Notes: generated from the letters alone by a model not told the origin. A DNA stretch of 64,000 nucleotides from Streptomyces sp. NBC_00237 (GCF_026342435.1 NZ_JAPEMT010000005.1:310001-374000), one strand, 5' to 3'; shown: positions 19,270-28,111, counted from the first letter of the stretch. Numbers and translations are program-made.

Positions 19270-20355
19270 TCACACCTCGGCCCCCACCCCCCTCACCACA
19301 CGCAGCGCGCCCCGCACGGCCACCCGCCCCGCCCGGTTCGCCCCGATCGTGCTCGCCGAAGGCCCGTACCCCACCAGTTGGATCCTCGGGTCCCGCGCCA
19401 CCTGCGTCCCCTCCATGCGGATCCCGCCCCCGGCCTCCCGCAGCCGCAGCGGTGCCAAGTGCTCGACCGCAGCCCGGAACCCGGTGGCCCACAGGATGAC
19501 GTCCGCCTCGACCGGAGCCCGGCCGTCGTCCCACGCCACCCCCGTCTCCGTGATCCGGTCGAACATGGGCAGCCGCTCCAGCACGCCGCTCGCCCTGGCC
19601 TCCCGTATCGCGTCATTCACCGGAAGGTCCGTCACCGCGACCACGCTCTCCGGCGGCAGTCCCCGCCGCACCCGCTCCTCGACCCGCGCGACGGCGGCCC
19701 GTCCCCACTCCTGGTCGAACTCGGCCTCCCGGAAGACCGGAGGCCGCCGCGTCACCCAGGTCGTCTCCGCCGCGAACGGCGCGATCTCCATCAGGTGCTG
19801 CGTCCCCGACGCACCACCGCCCACCACCACGACCCGCTGCCCCGCGAACTCCTCCGGACCCGGGTAGTTCGCTGTGTGCAGCTGACGTCCCCGGAAGAGT
19901 TCCTGCCCCGGGTAGTGGGGCCAGAAGGGCCGGTCCCAGGTCCCGGTTCCGCTGATCAGCGCCCGCGCCTGCCACACCCCCGCCGACGTCTCGACCCGGA
20001 GCCGCCCGCCCTCGCCCTCCCGTACGGCTGCCACGTGAACCGGCCGGTGAACGTGCAGGTCAAAAGCCTTCTCGTACGCGGCGAAGTACTCCGGGATCAC
20101 CTCCGACGAGGGGCGCGTGGGGTCGGCGTCCGTCAGCTCCATGCCCGGCAGCGCGTGCATGCCGTGAACCTTCGCGTACGTCAGCGAAGGCCACCGGAAC
20201 TGCCAGGCCCCACCCGCCGCGGGGGCGTGGTCCAGGACCACGAAGTCCCGGTCGGGCACCAGCCCCGACCTGCGCAGATGGTAGGCGGCGGCCAGCCCCG
20301 CCTGCCCGGCGCCAATGACGACGACGTTCACGTCCCGCACCCCGAAGTTGTTCAT
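19270..20355 (-). CDS. Flavin-containing monooxygenase-like FAD/NAD(P) oxidoreductase
   Basis: A 361-residue CzcO/FMO-type protein. It opens with the FAD dinucleotide fold VVVIGAGQAGLAAAYHL, then GGAWQFRWPSLTY, a second Rossmann motif VVVVGGGASGTQHLMEI near residue 170 and a C-terminal ILWATGFRAAV motif typical of this group. It likely uses NAD(P)H and oxygen to oxidise a small nucleophile; the substrate is unknown. Its promoter region contains a 12-bp tandem repeat. It is divergent from the YjbQ gene. Confidence 0.87.
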   Translation of the reverse strand: MNNFGVRDVNVVVIGAGQAGLAAAYHLRRSGLVPDRDFVVLDHAPAAGGAWQFRWPSLTYAKVHGMHALPGMELTDADPTRPSSEVIPEYFAAYEKAFDLHVHRPVHVAAVREGEGGRLRVETSAGVWQARALISGTGTWDRPFWPHYPGQELFRGRQLHTANYPGPEEFAGQRVVVVGGGASGTQHLMEIAPFAAETTWVTRRPPVFREAEFDQEWGRAAVARVEERVRRGLPPESVVAVTDLPVNDAIREARASGVLERLPMFDRITETGVAWDDGRAPVEADVILWATGFRAAVEHLAPLRLREAGGGIRMEGTQVARDPRIQLVGYGPSASTIGANRAGRVAVRGALRVVRGVGAEV

Positions 20356-20396
20356 GCTTCTACCAACGAGGTGAGGCTCGCAGATCTTCCCGCCGT

Positions 20397-20432
20397 ACGG
20401 ACCGCTGTAAGGACCGCCGTAAGGACCGCCGT
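20397..20432. repeat. Three tandem 12-bp units
   Basis: ACGGACCGCTGT is followed by two copies of AAGGACCGCCGT, about 40 bp upstream of the leftward monooxygenase start. Confidence 0.75.
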
Positions 20433-20645
20433 GTGGGTCGCAGTACGGAAGCCCCCTACGGCGCGATCAGCCCCCGCCGCACCAGCTCCGGCCGCACCCC
20501 CATGGCACGCCTCCAAGGGCTCCAAGGGGAGATGAGGGCAGAACGTAGCCAGCACGCCAGGCCCCCGGTAAACAGCCGTCCCACGATCCGGATGCCCGAT
20601 CCCACCAGACGGCCGTTTCCGGCCCTGATACGGGAACATGTCACC

Positions 20646-21068
20646 ATGGCCGACACATTCACGACCCGCGTCCTGCACCTCATCACGGGCTCGACGGAAA
20701 CCGTCATGGACCTGACCTCAGCCTGTGCCGACTTCCTCGCCGACGCCGCCTCCGGCCGCGACGGACTCCTCAACGTCTTCGTCCCGCACGCCACCGCCGG
20801 GATCGCCGTCCTCGAAACCGGCGCGGGCAGCGACGACGACCTCCTCGCCGCCCTCCGCACCCTCCTCCCCGCCGACGACCGCTGGCACCACCGCCACGGC
20901 ACCCCCGGCCACGGCCGCGACCACGTTCTCCCGGCCCTGGTCCCCCCGCACGCCACCCTCCCGGTCGTCGCCGGTCAACTGGAGCTGGGCACATGGCAGT
21001 CGGTGTGCCTGGTCGACACGAACGTCGACAACCCGGAACGGAAGGTGCGGTTGAGCTTCCTCGGCTGA
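20646..21068 (+). CDS. YjbQ/UPF0047 family protein
   Basis: A 140-residue protein of the YjbQ (UPF0047) family, with VFVPHATAGIAVLETG, the DDRWHHRHGTPGHGRDHVLPALV region and the ending LGTWQSVCLVDTNVDNPERKV. Family members bind metal through conserved His residues, and some show weak thiamine-phosphate synthase activity when over-expressed; the natural role is unclear. ATG 20646 fits the usual family start. Confidence 0.9.
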   Translation: MADTFTTRVLHLITGSTETVMDLTSACADFLADAASGRDGLLNVFVPHATAGIAVLETGAGSDDDLLAALRTLLPADDRWHHRHGTPGHGRDHVLPALVPPHATLPVVAGQLELGTWQSVCLVDTNVDNPERKVRLSFLG

Positions 21069-21073
21069 GGGTG

Positions 21074-21093
21074 CGCCGCCCCGCGGGGCGGCG
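21074..21093. terminator. Perfect palindromic hairpin between convergent genes
   Basis: CGCCGCCCCGCGGGGCGGCG is a 20-bp perfect palindrome six bases after the YjbQ stop. Confidence 0.65.
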
Positions 21094-21214
21094 GGCTGAG
21101 CCCCGAACAGGCCCTGACCGCGTACGACGAGGGCGGAGCCCTGCGCCGCGTGCACGGGAGTGCGCGCGCCACCGGGCTCCGCCGGGTGTGTGCTCGTCGG
21201 GGAGCTGCGGACGG

Positions 21215-23212
21215 TCAGCGGCCGCTCAGAGCGGGGAGCTGGCCGCACGAGCCGCTCGCGCACTGGCTCAGCCAGTTGGCGAAGTCAGCGTCGTACCTGT
21301 TGCCGATGGTGTTGCGGAGGAAGGTCTGGGCCGCCTCGTACTCACCCGCGCGGTAGTGGCCGAGCAGCGTGGCCACGTCGTTGGGGTGCGACTGGAGCAT
21401 GTAGCGGACGGCGAGGTAGCCCCACTGGTAGATGCGGGTGGTGTCGGAGTTGGAGTAGGTGTTCTCGAAGAGCTGGCTGAGCGAGTACGTCTTCTTGCCC
21501 GCCTCCTCGATGGCCCTGTCGTAGGGGACGTCCCGGTACGAGTAGGAGAGGTACTCGGCGAAGCCCTCGACCCACATCACGGTCGCGGTGGTCTGCCCGG
21601 CCTGGAAGTCGCCGTGCATGTTGTAGCGGCCGTCGAGGTAGTGGGTGTACTCGTGGTTGAGGTTCCAGATCTGGAACGCGCCGTCCGAGGCGGCCTGTTC
21701 GTAGGCGATGAAGCGCGGCTGGTTGCCCTGGGCGGCGGGGTCGCCCTCCAGGTACATGCCGCCGTTGTTGGTGTCGATGCCGAAGATGATTCCGGCGTAG
21801 GTCCGGTAGTCGTTGCTGGAGTTGAAGGCGACGATCTCGATGTTGGTGTTGTTGTCGTCCTTGACCGGGCCGGGGTCCTTGACGACGTTGTGGAAGACCG
21901 GGTCCTGCTTGAGGACGCTCTCGCAGGTGGCCGCCAGCTCGGCGGCGGACAGCTCCTGGGCGAGGACCTTCGCGCTCGGGCCGCACGAGTGCTTGACCGT
22001 CAGGACGGCGTCCCGCACGCGGTTCTGGAGGTCGCAGGTGCCGTACTCGGCGCAGTTCGCCTTGTCGAACGCGTCGGTCATCCCGGCGACGGTGATCCAC
22101 AGTGCGGCGGTGCGTCCGGTCATCTGGCTGCGGCCGAGCAGCTCCTTGACCAGCGGCTTGACGACGTCCTTCAGGTCGGCGTGCTGAAGGAAGCGGCCGA
22201 TTTCGAGTCCGGCATTGCTGACCAGGTAGGACTTGTCGGTACCGAGCAGATCGTCGTGGGCGACGGCGAAGTCGCGCATGCCGGTGAGGACGCTCGGGTC
22301 CGCCTTCACCGCGGCCGCGAACTCCGGCAGCTGGTGGCCTCGGAACATGACGGTGTAGGTGTTGTTGACGGCCGCGACCATCCAGTAGAACTCGTCGTAC
22401 GCCTTGTTGTAGTCCTTCTGGAGGCGCTTGACGACGTTCAGGAAGCGGATGTTCTCGCCGGAGCTGTCGATCAGGATGACCGCTTCGGCCAGGGTCTGGC
22501 CGTTGGCCTCGGTGACGTCGAAGGCGTGCGACGAGGCGAAGAAGGCGTCCAGGGCACCCTGGATGGCGCTCTTCAGGGCCGGGCCGTACTCGCCGACGGT
22601 GTCCGGCTGGTAGAACTGGACGAAGTATCCGGCGCGCAGGAACAGCACCAGCTGGCTCGCGAACGTGCTGTTGTCACCGGGGTAGTTGGCCGAGACGTCT
22701 CTCAGGGCGTTCGCCACCGTGACCATCTGTTCCTCGCGGAAGACGGCCTTGGCGTCTCCGCCGGTCACCTGGAACAGCGTGTTGACGCAGCCGACTTCCG
22801 ACTTCTTGATCTGCTCGACCAGGGCCGCGCCGGTCCGTGAGGCGAAGTCACTGACGTTGCAGTCCGCAGCGGCCTTCTCCTGGACGAGGGCCTTCTTGCG
22901 GTCCTCGGAGTTCTGCGGTGCGGGGCGCGGGGGGCGGGGCGCGGCGTCCGAAGCCTTCAAGGACGACCGCGCGGAGGTGGTCGCGTGTCCCGGTGCGAGA
23001 TCGGCGGCCAGCACGGTGGCGCTGGCGGGCAGCGGGGCGAGGCCCGGCTGCGGTGTCGCGGCGGGATTCGCCGCAGGCTTGAACGCCCCGGCGTCGACCG
23101 GGATCGCGGCCGCCGCCCCGTTGGGCGCGAGCAGGGTGAGTCCGAGGCTCGCCGCGGTCGCGGCGGGTATCAGCAGGCGGGTGAGCTGCGTGAACGTGGG
23201 GGTTCTGCGCAC
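21215..23212 (-). CDS. Secreted microbial collagenase (peptidase M9)
   Basis: A 665-residue secreted zinc metalloprotease. The signal peptide covers about 1-36 (TRLLIPAATAASLGLTLL, then AAAA). The M9 N-terminal domain spans about 125-350 and the catalytic domain 400-640. Zinc motif HEYTH is at 520-524, and the downstream VEGFAEYLSY supplies the third ligand Glu. It would degrade collagen or gelatin outside the cell. Many actinomycete collagenases carry C-terminal PPC or PKD domains; this one stops soon after the catalytic domain (PALSGR), so it lacks substrate-anchoring modules. Confidence 0.93.
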   Translation of the reverse strand: MRRTPTFTQLTRLLIPAATAASLGLTLLAPNGAAAAIPVDAGAFKPAANPAATPQPGLAPLPASATVLAADLAPGHATTSARSSLKASDAAPRPPRPAPQNSEDRKKALVQEKAAADCNVSDFASRTGAALVEQIKKSEVGCVNTLFQVTGGDAKAVFREEQMVTVANALRDVSANYPGDNSTFASQLVLFLRAGYFVQFYQPDTVGEYGPALKSAIQGALDAFFASSHAFDVTEANGQTLAEAVILIDSSGENIRFLNVVKRLQKDYNKAYDEFYWMVAAVNNTYTVMFRGHQLPEFAAAVKADPSVLTGMRDFAVAHDDLLGTDKSYLVSNAGLEIGRFLQHADLKDVVKPLVKELLGRSQMTGRTAALWITVAGMTDAFDKANCAEYGTCDLQNRVRDAVLTVKHSCGPSAKVLAQELSAAELAATCESVLKQDPVFHNVVKDPGPVKDDNNTNIEIVAFNSSNDYRTYAGIIFGIDTNNGGMYLEGDPAAQGNQPRFIAYEQAASDGAFQIWNLNHEYTHYLDGRYNMHGDFQAGQTTATVMWVEGFAEYLSYSYRDVPYDRAIEEAGKKTYSLSQLFENTYSNSDTTRIYQWGYLAVRYMLQSHPNDVATLLGHYRAGEYEAAQTFLRNTIGNRYDADFANWLSQCASGSCGQLPALSGR

Positions 23213-23428
23213 AGCAAGGGCCTCCAGGCCAATAGACGGCCGTTCGTGGGGAACGGCGGTGGGGGGAGCGGGCTGTCAACGACCGTGGGAACAAAGGGAG
23301 TTGAACCCCCGGGGTTGTCATGCCCGTGCAAGGTGTGACCGTACAATTTCACAGTTCACATGTCAGTGGTAGAGGGGTGCGAGCAGTAAATGAGACTGAT
23401 GTGCCATGAGGGTCAGTAGGTTGTGCCG

Positions 23429-24067
23429 ATGACTGAATTCCTGCCGCCCGGTGGCGTTGTGCTCGACGAGGACGAGGCGGACGCCCGCTGGGGGAGTGCC
23501 TGGCGTCCGGAGCAGGTCGCGGAGCGGCTGGACGGGGTGGGTACGCCCTGGTGCGTCGCGGCGGGGTGGGCGCTGGATCTCTTCCGGGGGGAACAGACCC
23601 GGCCGCACGGCGATCTGGAGATCGCCGTGCCCGCGGCGGGCTTCCCCGAACTCCGGTCCCTCTTCCCCGAGTTGGCGTGTGACGCGGTGGGTTCGGGACG
23701 GCTCTGGGCGGGGGCGGGAGCCGAAGCGCTGGCGGCCACGCATCAGACCTGGTTCAGGGATCCGGGCAGCGGCCAGTTCCTCTTCGACGTCTTCCGGGAG
23801 CCCCACGACGGCGGTACGTGGATCTGCCGACGGGACGCGAGCCTGCGGCTGCCGTACGACGCGGTCATCGAGCGGACGGCGGACGGCATCCCATACCTGG
23901 CACCGGAGTTGGTGCTGCTGTTCAAGGCGAAGGCGCAACGGGCCAAGGACCGGGCGGACTTCGACGGAGTGCTGCCGTTGCTGGGACCCGCGCGGCGGGA
24001 AGCCCTCGCCGGGTGGCTGGAGCTCGTCCACCCCGGGCATCCGTGGCGGGCGGAGCTCACGGGCTGA
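23429..24067 (+). CDS. Aminoglycoside-type nucleotidyltransferase-like protein
   Basis: A 212-residue protein of the AadB/LinA-like nucleotidyltransferase fold. It contains PWCVAAGWALDLFRGEQTR, then RPHGDLEIAVPAA, where an HGDLEI stretch occupies the usual HxD metal site, and later YLAPELVLLFKAKAQRAKDRADFD, characteristic of the GrpB/nucleotidyltransferase PF10706 group. Known relatives adenylylate aminoglycosides or lincosamides, but most genomic copies have no proven substrate. ATG 23429 is preferred; a GTG at 23423 would add two residues. Resistance activity should not be assumed. Confidence 0.75.
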   Translation: MTEFLPPGGVVLDEDEADARWGSAWRPEQVAERLDGVGTPWCVAAGWALDLFRGEQTRPHGDLEIAVPAAGFPELRSLFPELACDAVGSGRLWAGAGAEALAATHQTWFRDPGSGQFLFDVFREPHDGGTWICRRDASLRLPYDAVIERTADGIPYLAPELVLLFKAKAQRAKDRADFDGVLPLLGPARREALAGWLELVHPGHPWRAELTG

Positions 24068-24125
24068 GTCGGGCGGGCGGGTCAGGCGGGCCGGGGGAAG
24101 GTACCCGCTGCGCGCAGGGCTTGCC

Positions 24126-25097
24126 TCAGTGCTGGTCCGCGCTGTGCGTGTCGTCGTGGCCCGCTTCCGGCGAGGCGGTCGTCCCGCCCGGCGTGCCCCC
24201 GGTCGCCTTGCCCGCCTCGACCGTGAACGCCGCCGTCCGCACCTTTCCCTCGTGCTGGAAGTCCAGGAAGAGGCGGTACGTACCCGGGCTCGGGGCCGTC
24301 GCACTGAAGGTGACGTCGGGGCCGGGGCGGGTGGTGCCGTCGCCGGGCGTGCCGTGCGGGTGGACGTGGAGGTAGGCGAGGTCGCCGGAGCGCAGCGCGA
24401 CGAGGTGGCCGTAAGCGCCCAGGTAGGGCTGGAGGTCGGTGACGGGCTTGCCGTCCTTGGCGACCTTCAGGGTGAGCGTGTCGCTCTTGCCGGGCTTGAG
24501 GACCCCGGCCAGCGTCACCCGGTAACCGTCCACGTCTGCCGTCCGGGACGGGGTCGGGAGGGGGTTCGGAGTGTACGTCCCGGAGACCGCCAGGTCCGCC
24601 CCGAGGGTGAGGGCCGTGGCCCCCTTCTTCGCGGGCTTGAAGTCGGCGAAGGCGCGGTAGCCGCCCGCCGCGGGGAGGTCCGCGGTGGTCGACCAGGTGC
24701 CGTCGGCGGCTCGCGTCGGGTGCAGGTGGCGGAAGACGGTGAGGTCGCGCGAGGCGACGATGAAGTGGAGTTCCTTCTCGTGCTCGCGTTCGTACGCGGT
24801 GACCTTGCGGCCCTGTGCGTCCTTGATGGAGAAGCGGAGCGCGGTGCGTTCGCCGGTGGAGACCCGGGGGGTGTCCAGGGCGAGGGTGTAGCCCGCCTCG
24901 GAGACCTGCAGGCCGCCGGGGGGTGCGGCCGCTTCGTCGGCGCCGGTGTCGGGGGCGGGTTCCCGGTGTGGTTCCGAGGCGTGGGCGGGCTTCTCGTCCG
25001 TACCGAGCGGGCCGACGCCCTTGCCGATCCCGTAGGCCGCCCCGAACGTCGCGGCGACGGCTGCGCCGAAGGCGGTGATCTTGAGTCCCGTGTTCAT
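24126..25097 (-). CDS. Exported His-rich protein behind a copper-type operator
   Basis: A 323-residue protein with a short N-terminal hydrophobic anchor (KITAFGAAVAATFGAAYGIG), a Pro/Ala/Glu-rich linker and two related beta domains. Paired histidines occur in FRHLHPT, LGAYGHLVAL, LAYLHVHPHG and FLDFQHEG, and the tail has GHDDTHSADQH. The metal-like histidines and the CsoR-type palindrome directly upstream suggest a copper-binding or copper-protective envelope protein. I do not recognise a named family. ATG 25097 follows CAGGGAGATCGCC; the in-frame upstream ATG would place the coding region over the operator and is rejected. Confidence 0.8.
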   Translation of the reverse strand: MNTGLKITAFGAAVAATFGAAYGIGKGVGPLGTDEKPAHASEPHREPAPDTGADEAAAPPGGLQVSEAGYTLALDTPRVSTGERTALRFSIKDAQGRKVTAYEREHEKELHFIVASRDLTVFRHLHPTRAADGTWSTTADLPAAGGYRAFADFKPAKKGATALTLGADLAVSGTYTPNPLPTPSRTADVDGYRVTLAGVLKPGKSDTLTLKVAKDGKPVTDLQPYLGAYGHLVALRSGDLAYLHVHPHGTPGDGTTRPGPDVTFSATAPSPGTYRLFLDFQHEGKVRTAAFTVEAGKATGGTPGGTTASPEAGHDDTHSADQH

Positions 25098-25137
25098 GGC
25101 GATCTCCCTGGAAAGTCCCGATGTCGTAGCACTCACC

Positions 25138-25154
25138 ATACCCCTGGGGGGTAT
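25138..25154. promoter_or_regulatory. CsoR-type copper operator
   Basis: ATACCCCTGGGGGGTAT has 7-bp perfect arms around a short centre and matches the pseudo-palindromes bound by CsoR in actinobacteria. It lies 41 bp upstream of the leftward ATG at 25097 and overlaps the likely -10 (TATGGT). Confidence 0.78.
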
Positions 25155-25254
25155 GCAGTCAAGAGGATGCCGCACGCGGGGGAGGGGTATTGCGATGGCT
25201 TGGGTATCTCATAAGTCGGCCTTATGGGGTCATAGATCGGACCCGGCTACTGAC

Positions 25255-25276
25255 TTAGGTTTGCCTTAGTTTAGGC
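25255..25276 (+). promoter_or_regulatory. Iron-box-like sequence upstream of the ferredoxin reductase
   Basis: Two overlapping half-matches to the DmdR/IdeR consensus, TTAGGTT at 25255 and TTAGTTTAGGCT from 25266. The match is weaker than the site at 28093, and binding is inferred. Confidence 0.5.
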
Positions 25277-25330
25277 TTCGGGGTGATTCAGCGGTGCTGC
25301 CGCTCGCCATTCCTCGAAGGGAACCTGATC

Positions 25331-26695
25331 ATGCCTCGCCCCCTGCGAGTAGCAATTGTCGGAGCCGGCCCCGCCGGGATCTACGCTGCCGACGCGCTGC
25401 TGAAATCCGCGGTGGCGGTCGAACCCGGCGTGTCCATCGATCTCTTCGAGCGGATGCCGGCCCCGTTCGGCCTGATCCGTTACGGAGTCGCCCCCGACCA
25501 CCCCCGCATCAAGGGCATCATCACCGCCCTGCACCAGGTGCTCGACAAGCCGCAGGTGCGGCTGTTCGGCAACGTCGACTACCCGAACGACATCAGCCTG
25601 GACGACCTGCGCTCGTTCTACGACGGGGTGATCTTCTCCACCGGCGCGACCGCCGACCGTGCCCTCGACATCAAGGGCATCGACCTCGACGGCTCGTACG
25701 GAGCCGCCGACTTCGTGTCCTGGTACGACGGACACCCGGACGTCCCGCGCACCTGGCCGCTGGAGGCCGAGAAGGTCGCCGTGCTGGGCGTCGGCAACGT
25801 GGCGCTCGACGTCGCGCGGATCCTCGCGAAGACCGCCGAGGAGCTGCTGCCGACCGAGATCCCGCCGAACGTCCACGAGGGGCTCAAGGCGAACAAGGCG
25901 CTGGAGGTGCACGTCTTCGGGCGTCGTGGCCCGGCGCAGGCCAAGTTCAGCCCGATGGAGCTGCGCGAGCTGGACCACTCGCCGAACATCGAAGTCATCG
26001 TCGACCCCGAGGACATCGACTACGACGAGGGCTCGATCGCCACCCGGCGCGGCAACAAGCAGGCCGACATGGTCGCCAAGACCCTGGAGAACTGGGCGAT
26101 CCGCGACATCGGCGACCGCCCGCACAAGCTGTTCCTGCACTTCTTCGAGAACCCGGCGGAGATCCTGGGCGAGGACGGAAAGGTCGTCGGGCTGCGGACC
26201 GAGCGCACGGAGCTCGACGGCACGGGCAACGTGAAGGGAACCGGTCAGTTCAAGGACTGGGAGCTCGGTGCCGTGTACCGGGCGGTGGGCTACCTGTCGG
26301 ACGAGCTGCCGAAGCTGCCGTGGGACGTCGCGTCGGGGACCGTTCCGGACGAGGGCGGACGGGTCATCGAGGAGTCCGGCGAGCACCTCCGGTCGACGTA
26401 CGTCACCGGGTGGATCCGGCGCGGTCCCGTCGGTCTCATCGGGCACACCAAGGGCGATGCGAACGAGACCGTGGCGAACCTGCTGGACGACTTCGCGAAC
26501 GGGCGGCTGCACGAGCCGGCCGCGCCGGAGCCGGAGGGCGTCGAGGCGTTCCTCGGGGGGCGTGGGGTCCGGTTCACCACGTGGGAGGGCTGGTACAAGC
26601 TCGATGCGGCCGAGAAGGCGCTGGGCGCGCCTGAGGGGCGTGAGCGGGTGAAGTACGTCGAGCGCGAGGACATGCTGAGGGAGAGCGGGGCGTAG
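25331..26695 (+). CDS. FprA-type ferredoxin/adrenodoxin NADP+ reductase
   Basis: A 454-residue reductase of the adrenodoxin-reductase-like family. The FAD fold VAIVGAGPAGIYAADALL opens the protein, followed by FGLIRYGVAPDHPRIKGI, the NADP fold VLGVGNVALDVARILA near residue 155, VFGRRGPAQAKFSP, and the closing GWIRRGPVGLIGHTKGDANETV. It transfers electrons between NADPH and ferredoxin in the cytoplasm. ATG 25331 has GAAGGGAA upstream. An iron-box-like sequence precedes it, so it may be raised under iron starvation. A paralogue lies at 48972. Confidence 0.94.
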   Translation: MPRPLRVAIVGAGPAGIYAADALLKSAVAVEPGVSIDLFERMPAPFGLIRYGVAPDHPRIKGIITALHQVLDKPQVRLFGNVDYPNDISLDDLRSFYDGVIFSTGATADRALDIKGIDLDGSYGAADFVSWYDGHPDVPRTWPLEAEKVAVLGVGNVALDVARILAKTAEELLPTEIPPNVHEGLKANKALEVHVFGRRGPAQAKFSPMELRELDHSPNIEVIVDPEDIDYDEGSIATRRGNKQADMVAKTLENWAIRDIGDRPHKLFLHFFENPAEILGEDGKVVGLRTERTELDGTGNVKGTGQFKDWELGAVYRAVGYLSDELPKLPWDVASGTVPDEGGRVIEESGEHLRSTYVTGWIRRGPVGLIGHTKGDANETVANLLDDFANGRLHEPAAPEPEGVEAFLGGRGVRFTTWEGWYKLDAAEKALGAPEGRERVKYVEREDMLRESGA

Positions 26696-26711
26696 GTCTC
26701 GGCTTGAGTGA

Positions 26712-26745
26712 GGGGCCCGGTGCGGAGTCGCGCCGGGCCCCTTTT
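26712..26745 (+). terminator. Intrinsic terminator after the ferredoxin reductase
   Basis: GGGGCCCGG pairs with CCGGGCCCC and is followed by TTTT. Confidence 0.88.
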
Positions 26746-26793
26746 GCCGTGCGGGCACGATGCCGATTTTCGCCGTGCGGGCATGACGCCGAT
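26746..26793. repeat. 22-bp direct repeat, two copies
   Basis: GCCGTGCGGGCACGATGCCGAT-like units at 26746-26767 and 26772-26793 differ at two positions. Confidence 0.75.
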
Positions 26794-26845
26794 GCGTTGT
26801 GTGGTCGCGCCCGCACGGCGGAGCCGCACATTCAGTACAGCCCCG

Positions 26846-26861
26846 CGCCCCTGACGGGGCG
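26846..26861. repeat. Fragment resembling the dispersed Streptomyces hairpin repeat
   Basis: CGCCCC pairs with GGGGCG around TGAC, preceded by CCCCG. The same CCCCGCGCCCCT block occurs in the repeat at 63441-63492. Confidence 0.5.
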
Positions 26862-26870
26862 CATGGCTGT

Positions 26871-26900
26871 GCCCGGGACCCGTCACCTCGGGTCCCGGGC
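26871..26900. terminator. Perfect 12-bp hairpin
   Basis: GCCCGGGACCCG and its exact complement enclose TCACCT. It probably ends the leftward YncE-like gene. Confidence 0.78.
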
Positions 26901-26978
26901 AGCCGGGGGTCAGCGGAACCGGTGGCCTGCGGGCCGGCCGGTCACCGGTCCGCCGTCCTGGCGTCCGGTGCGGACGGC

Positions 26979-28034
26979 TCAGCGTCCGATGCGGATGCGG
27001 TGCGCCTGGTCCTGGCGCTCCGTGCCCACGGCGGACTTGTCCACGACGTACGCGGTGCCGCGCGTCACCGTGATGTGGTTCGGGTTGGCGCCGGTGGCGA
27101 TGGTCTCCACGACCGTGCCCTTGCGGGGGTCGACGACCGTGACGTTTCCGGCGCCGCGGTTCGCGACGAGGACCTTGCCCGAGCGGACGTCGGTGGCGAC
27201 CGACAGGGCGCCCGCGCCGGTCGGGACGGTCTTGGCGACCGCGCCCTTGCGGAGGTCGACGACGGAGAGGCTGCCCGCGGCCTGGTCGGCGGTGTACGCG
27301 GTGCGGCCGTCGGCGGACAGGGCGATCGAGATCGGGCCGTCACCGGTGGGGATCAGGCGCGGCTCCTTGGCGTGAGGGGAGACCTCGACGATGCGGTCGC
27401 CGCCCAAGTCGGCCGCGTAGACCGTGCCCGTGCGCTTGTTGAGGGCCAGGCCGGTGGGCTGGCTGCCCGTCACCGTGACGCGCTTCTTCTCCTTGAACGT
27501 ACGGGAGTCGAAGGCGACGAGGGTGCCGTCGCCGAAGCCGCTCGCCCACACCGTGTCGCGGCGCTCGTCGACCACGATTTCACGGGCGTGCGCCACGTTC
27601 GGCAGGCTCGCCAGGTGCTTGCCGTCGCGCTGGCTGTAGACGGAGACCGAGTTGTTGCGGGTGTTGGTCGTCCAGACGGTGTTGTGCTCGTCGTCGACGG
27701 CGACACCGTAGACGGCCTCGACGGCGCCGGTGGCCGGGTCGGTGACCGGCGGGGTGTACGTCGCCCGCACCGCCAGCGAGCGCGGATCGACCTTCATCAG
27801 CGAGGACTTGGTGACCGGCGGGCGGCCCACGGCGGCCGTCGCCCACAGCACGTGGTTCCGCTCGGAGTACGAGGACTGGTAGAGGCCGGCGGTGAGCTGG
27901 GCGGAGGTGACGGTCGAACCGGCGGCCGGTTTGGCCTGCGCGGACGCCGTGCCCGTCAGGGCGAGGGAGCTGCCCGCGGCGAGGGCGACGGCGGTGGCGG
28001 CGGTGCGACGGAAGCGGCGGGTGATGGTGGGCAT
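26979..28034 (-). CDS. Exported YncE-like seven-bladed beta-propeller
   Basis: A 351-residue secreted protein. The signal sequence covers about 1-34 (RRTAATAVALAAGSSLALTG, cut near ASAQ). The rest is made of YVTN/NHL-like blades with recurring D..  NTVWTTNTRNNSVSVY, GTVYAADLGGDRIVEV, TAYTADQAAGSLSVVD and KVLVANRGAGNVTVVD elements. E. coli YncE is a periplasmic propeller of unclear role that is induced by iron limitation. The near-consensus iron box just upstream here fits the same pattern and suggests a role in iron stress or siderophore use. Function beyond that is unknown. Confidence 0.88.
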   Translation of the reverse strand: MPTITRRFRRTAATAVALAAGSSLALTGTASAQAKPAAGSTVTSAQLTAGLYQSSYSERNHVLWATAAVGRPPVTKSSLMKVDPRSLAVRATYTPPVTDPATGAVEAVYGVAVDDEHNTVWTTNTRNNSVSVYSQRDGKHLASLPNVAHAREIVVDERRDTVWASGFGDGTLVAFDSRTFKEKKRVTVTGSQPTGLALNKRTGTVYAADLGGDRIVEVSPHAKEPRLIPTGDGPISIALSADGRTAYTADQAAGSLSVVDLRKGAVAKTVPTGAGALSVATDVRSGKVLVANRGAGNVTVVDPRKGTVVETIATGANPNHITVTRGTAYVVDKSAVGTERQDQAHRIRIGR

Positions 28035-28092
28035 GCCGAGTCGATCTCCGATACGTCAAGTGCCTCCGGGTGGGAGGCGGACAGGAGTTAAC

Positions 28093-28111
28093 TTAGCTTA
28101 GGCTTGCCTAA
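28093..28111 (-). promoter_or_regulatory. Iron box (DmdR/IdeR-type) upstream of the YncE-like gene
   Basis: TTAGCTTAGGCTTGCCTAA matches the 19-bp actinobacterial iron-box consensus TTAGGTTAGGCTNNCCTAA at all but one defined position. It lies about 59 bp upstream of the leftward start at 28034. Confidence 0.82.

Noticed and set aside
23285..23320. T-arm-like sequence GGGTTCAACTCCC on the minus strand, suggesting a tRNA or att remnant
   Set aside because: No acceptor stem, D-arm or anticodon arm can be drawn around it, and no CCA or integrase is near.
23429..24067. Reading the nucleotidyltransferase as a proven antibiotic resistance gene
   Set aside because: Only the fold-level motifs are visible; no specific resistance subfamily signature or context supports it.
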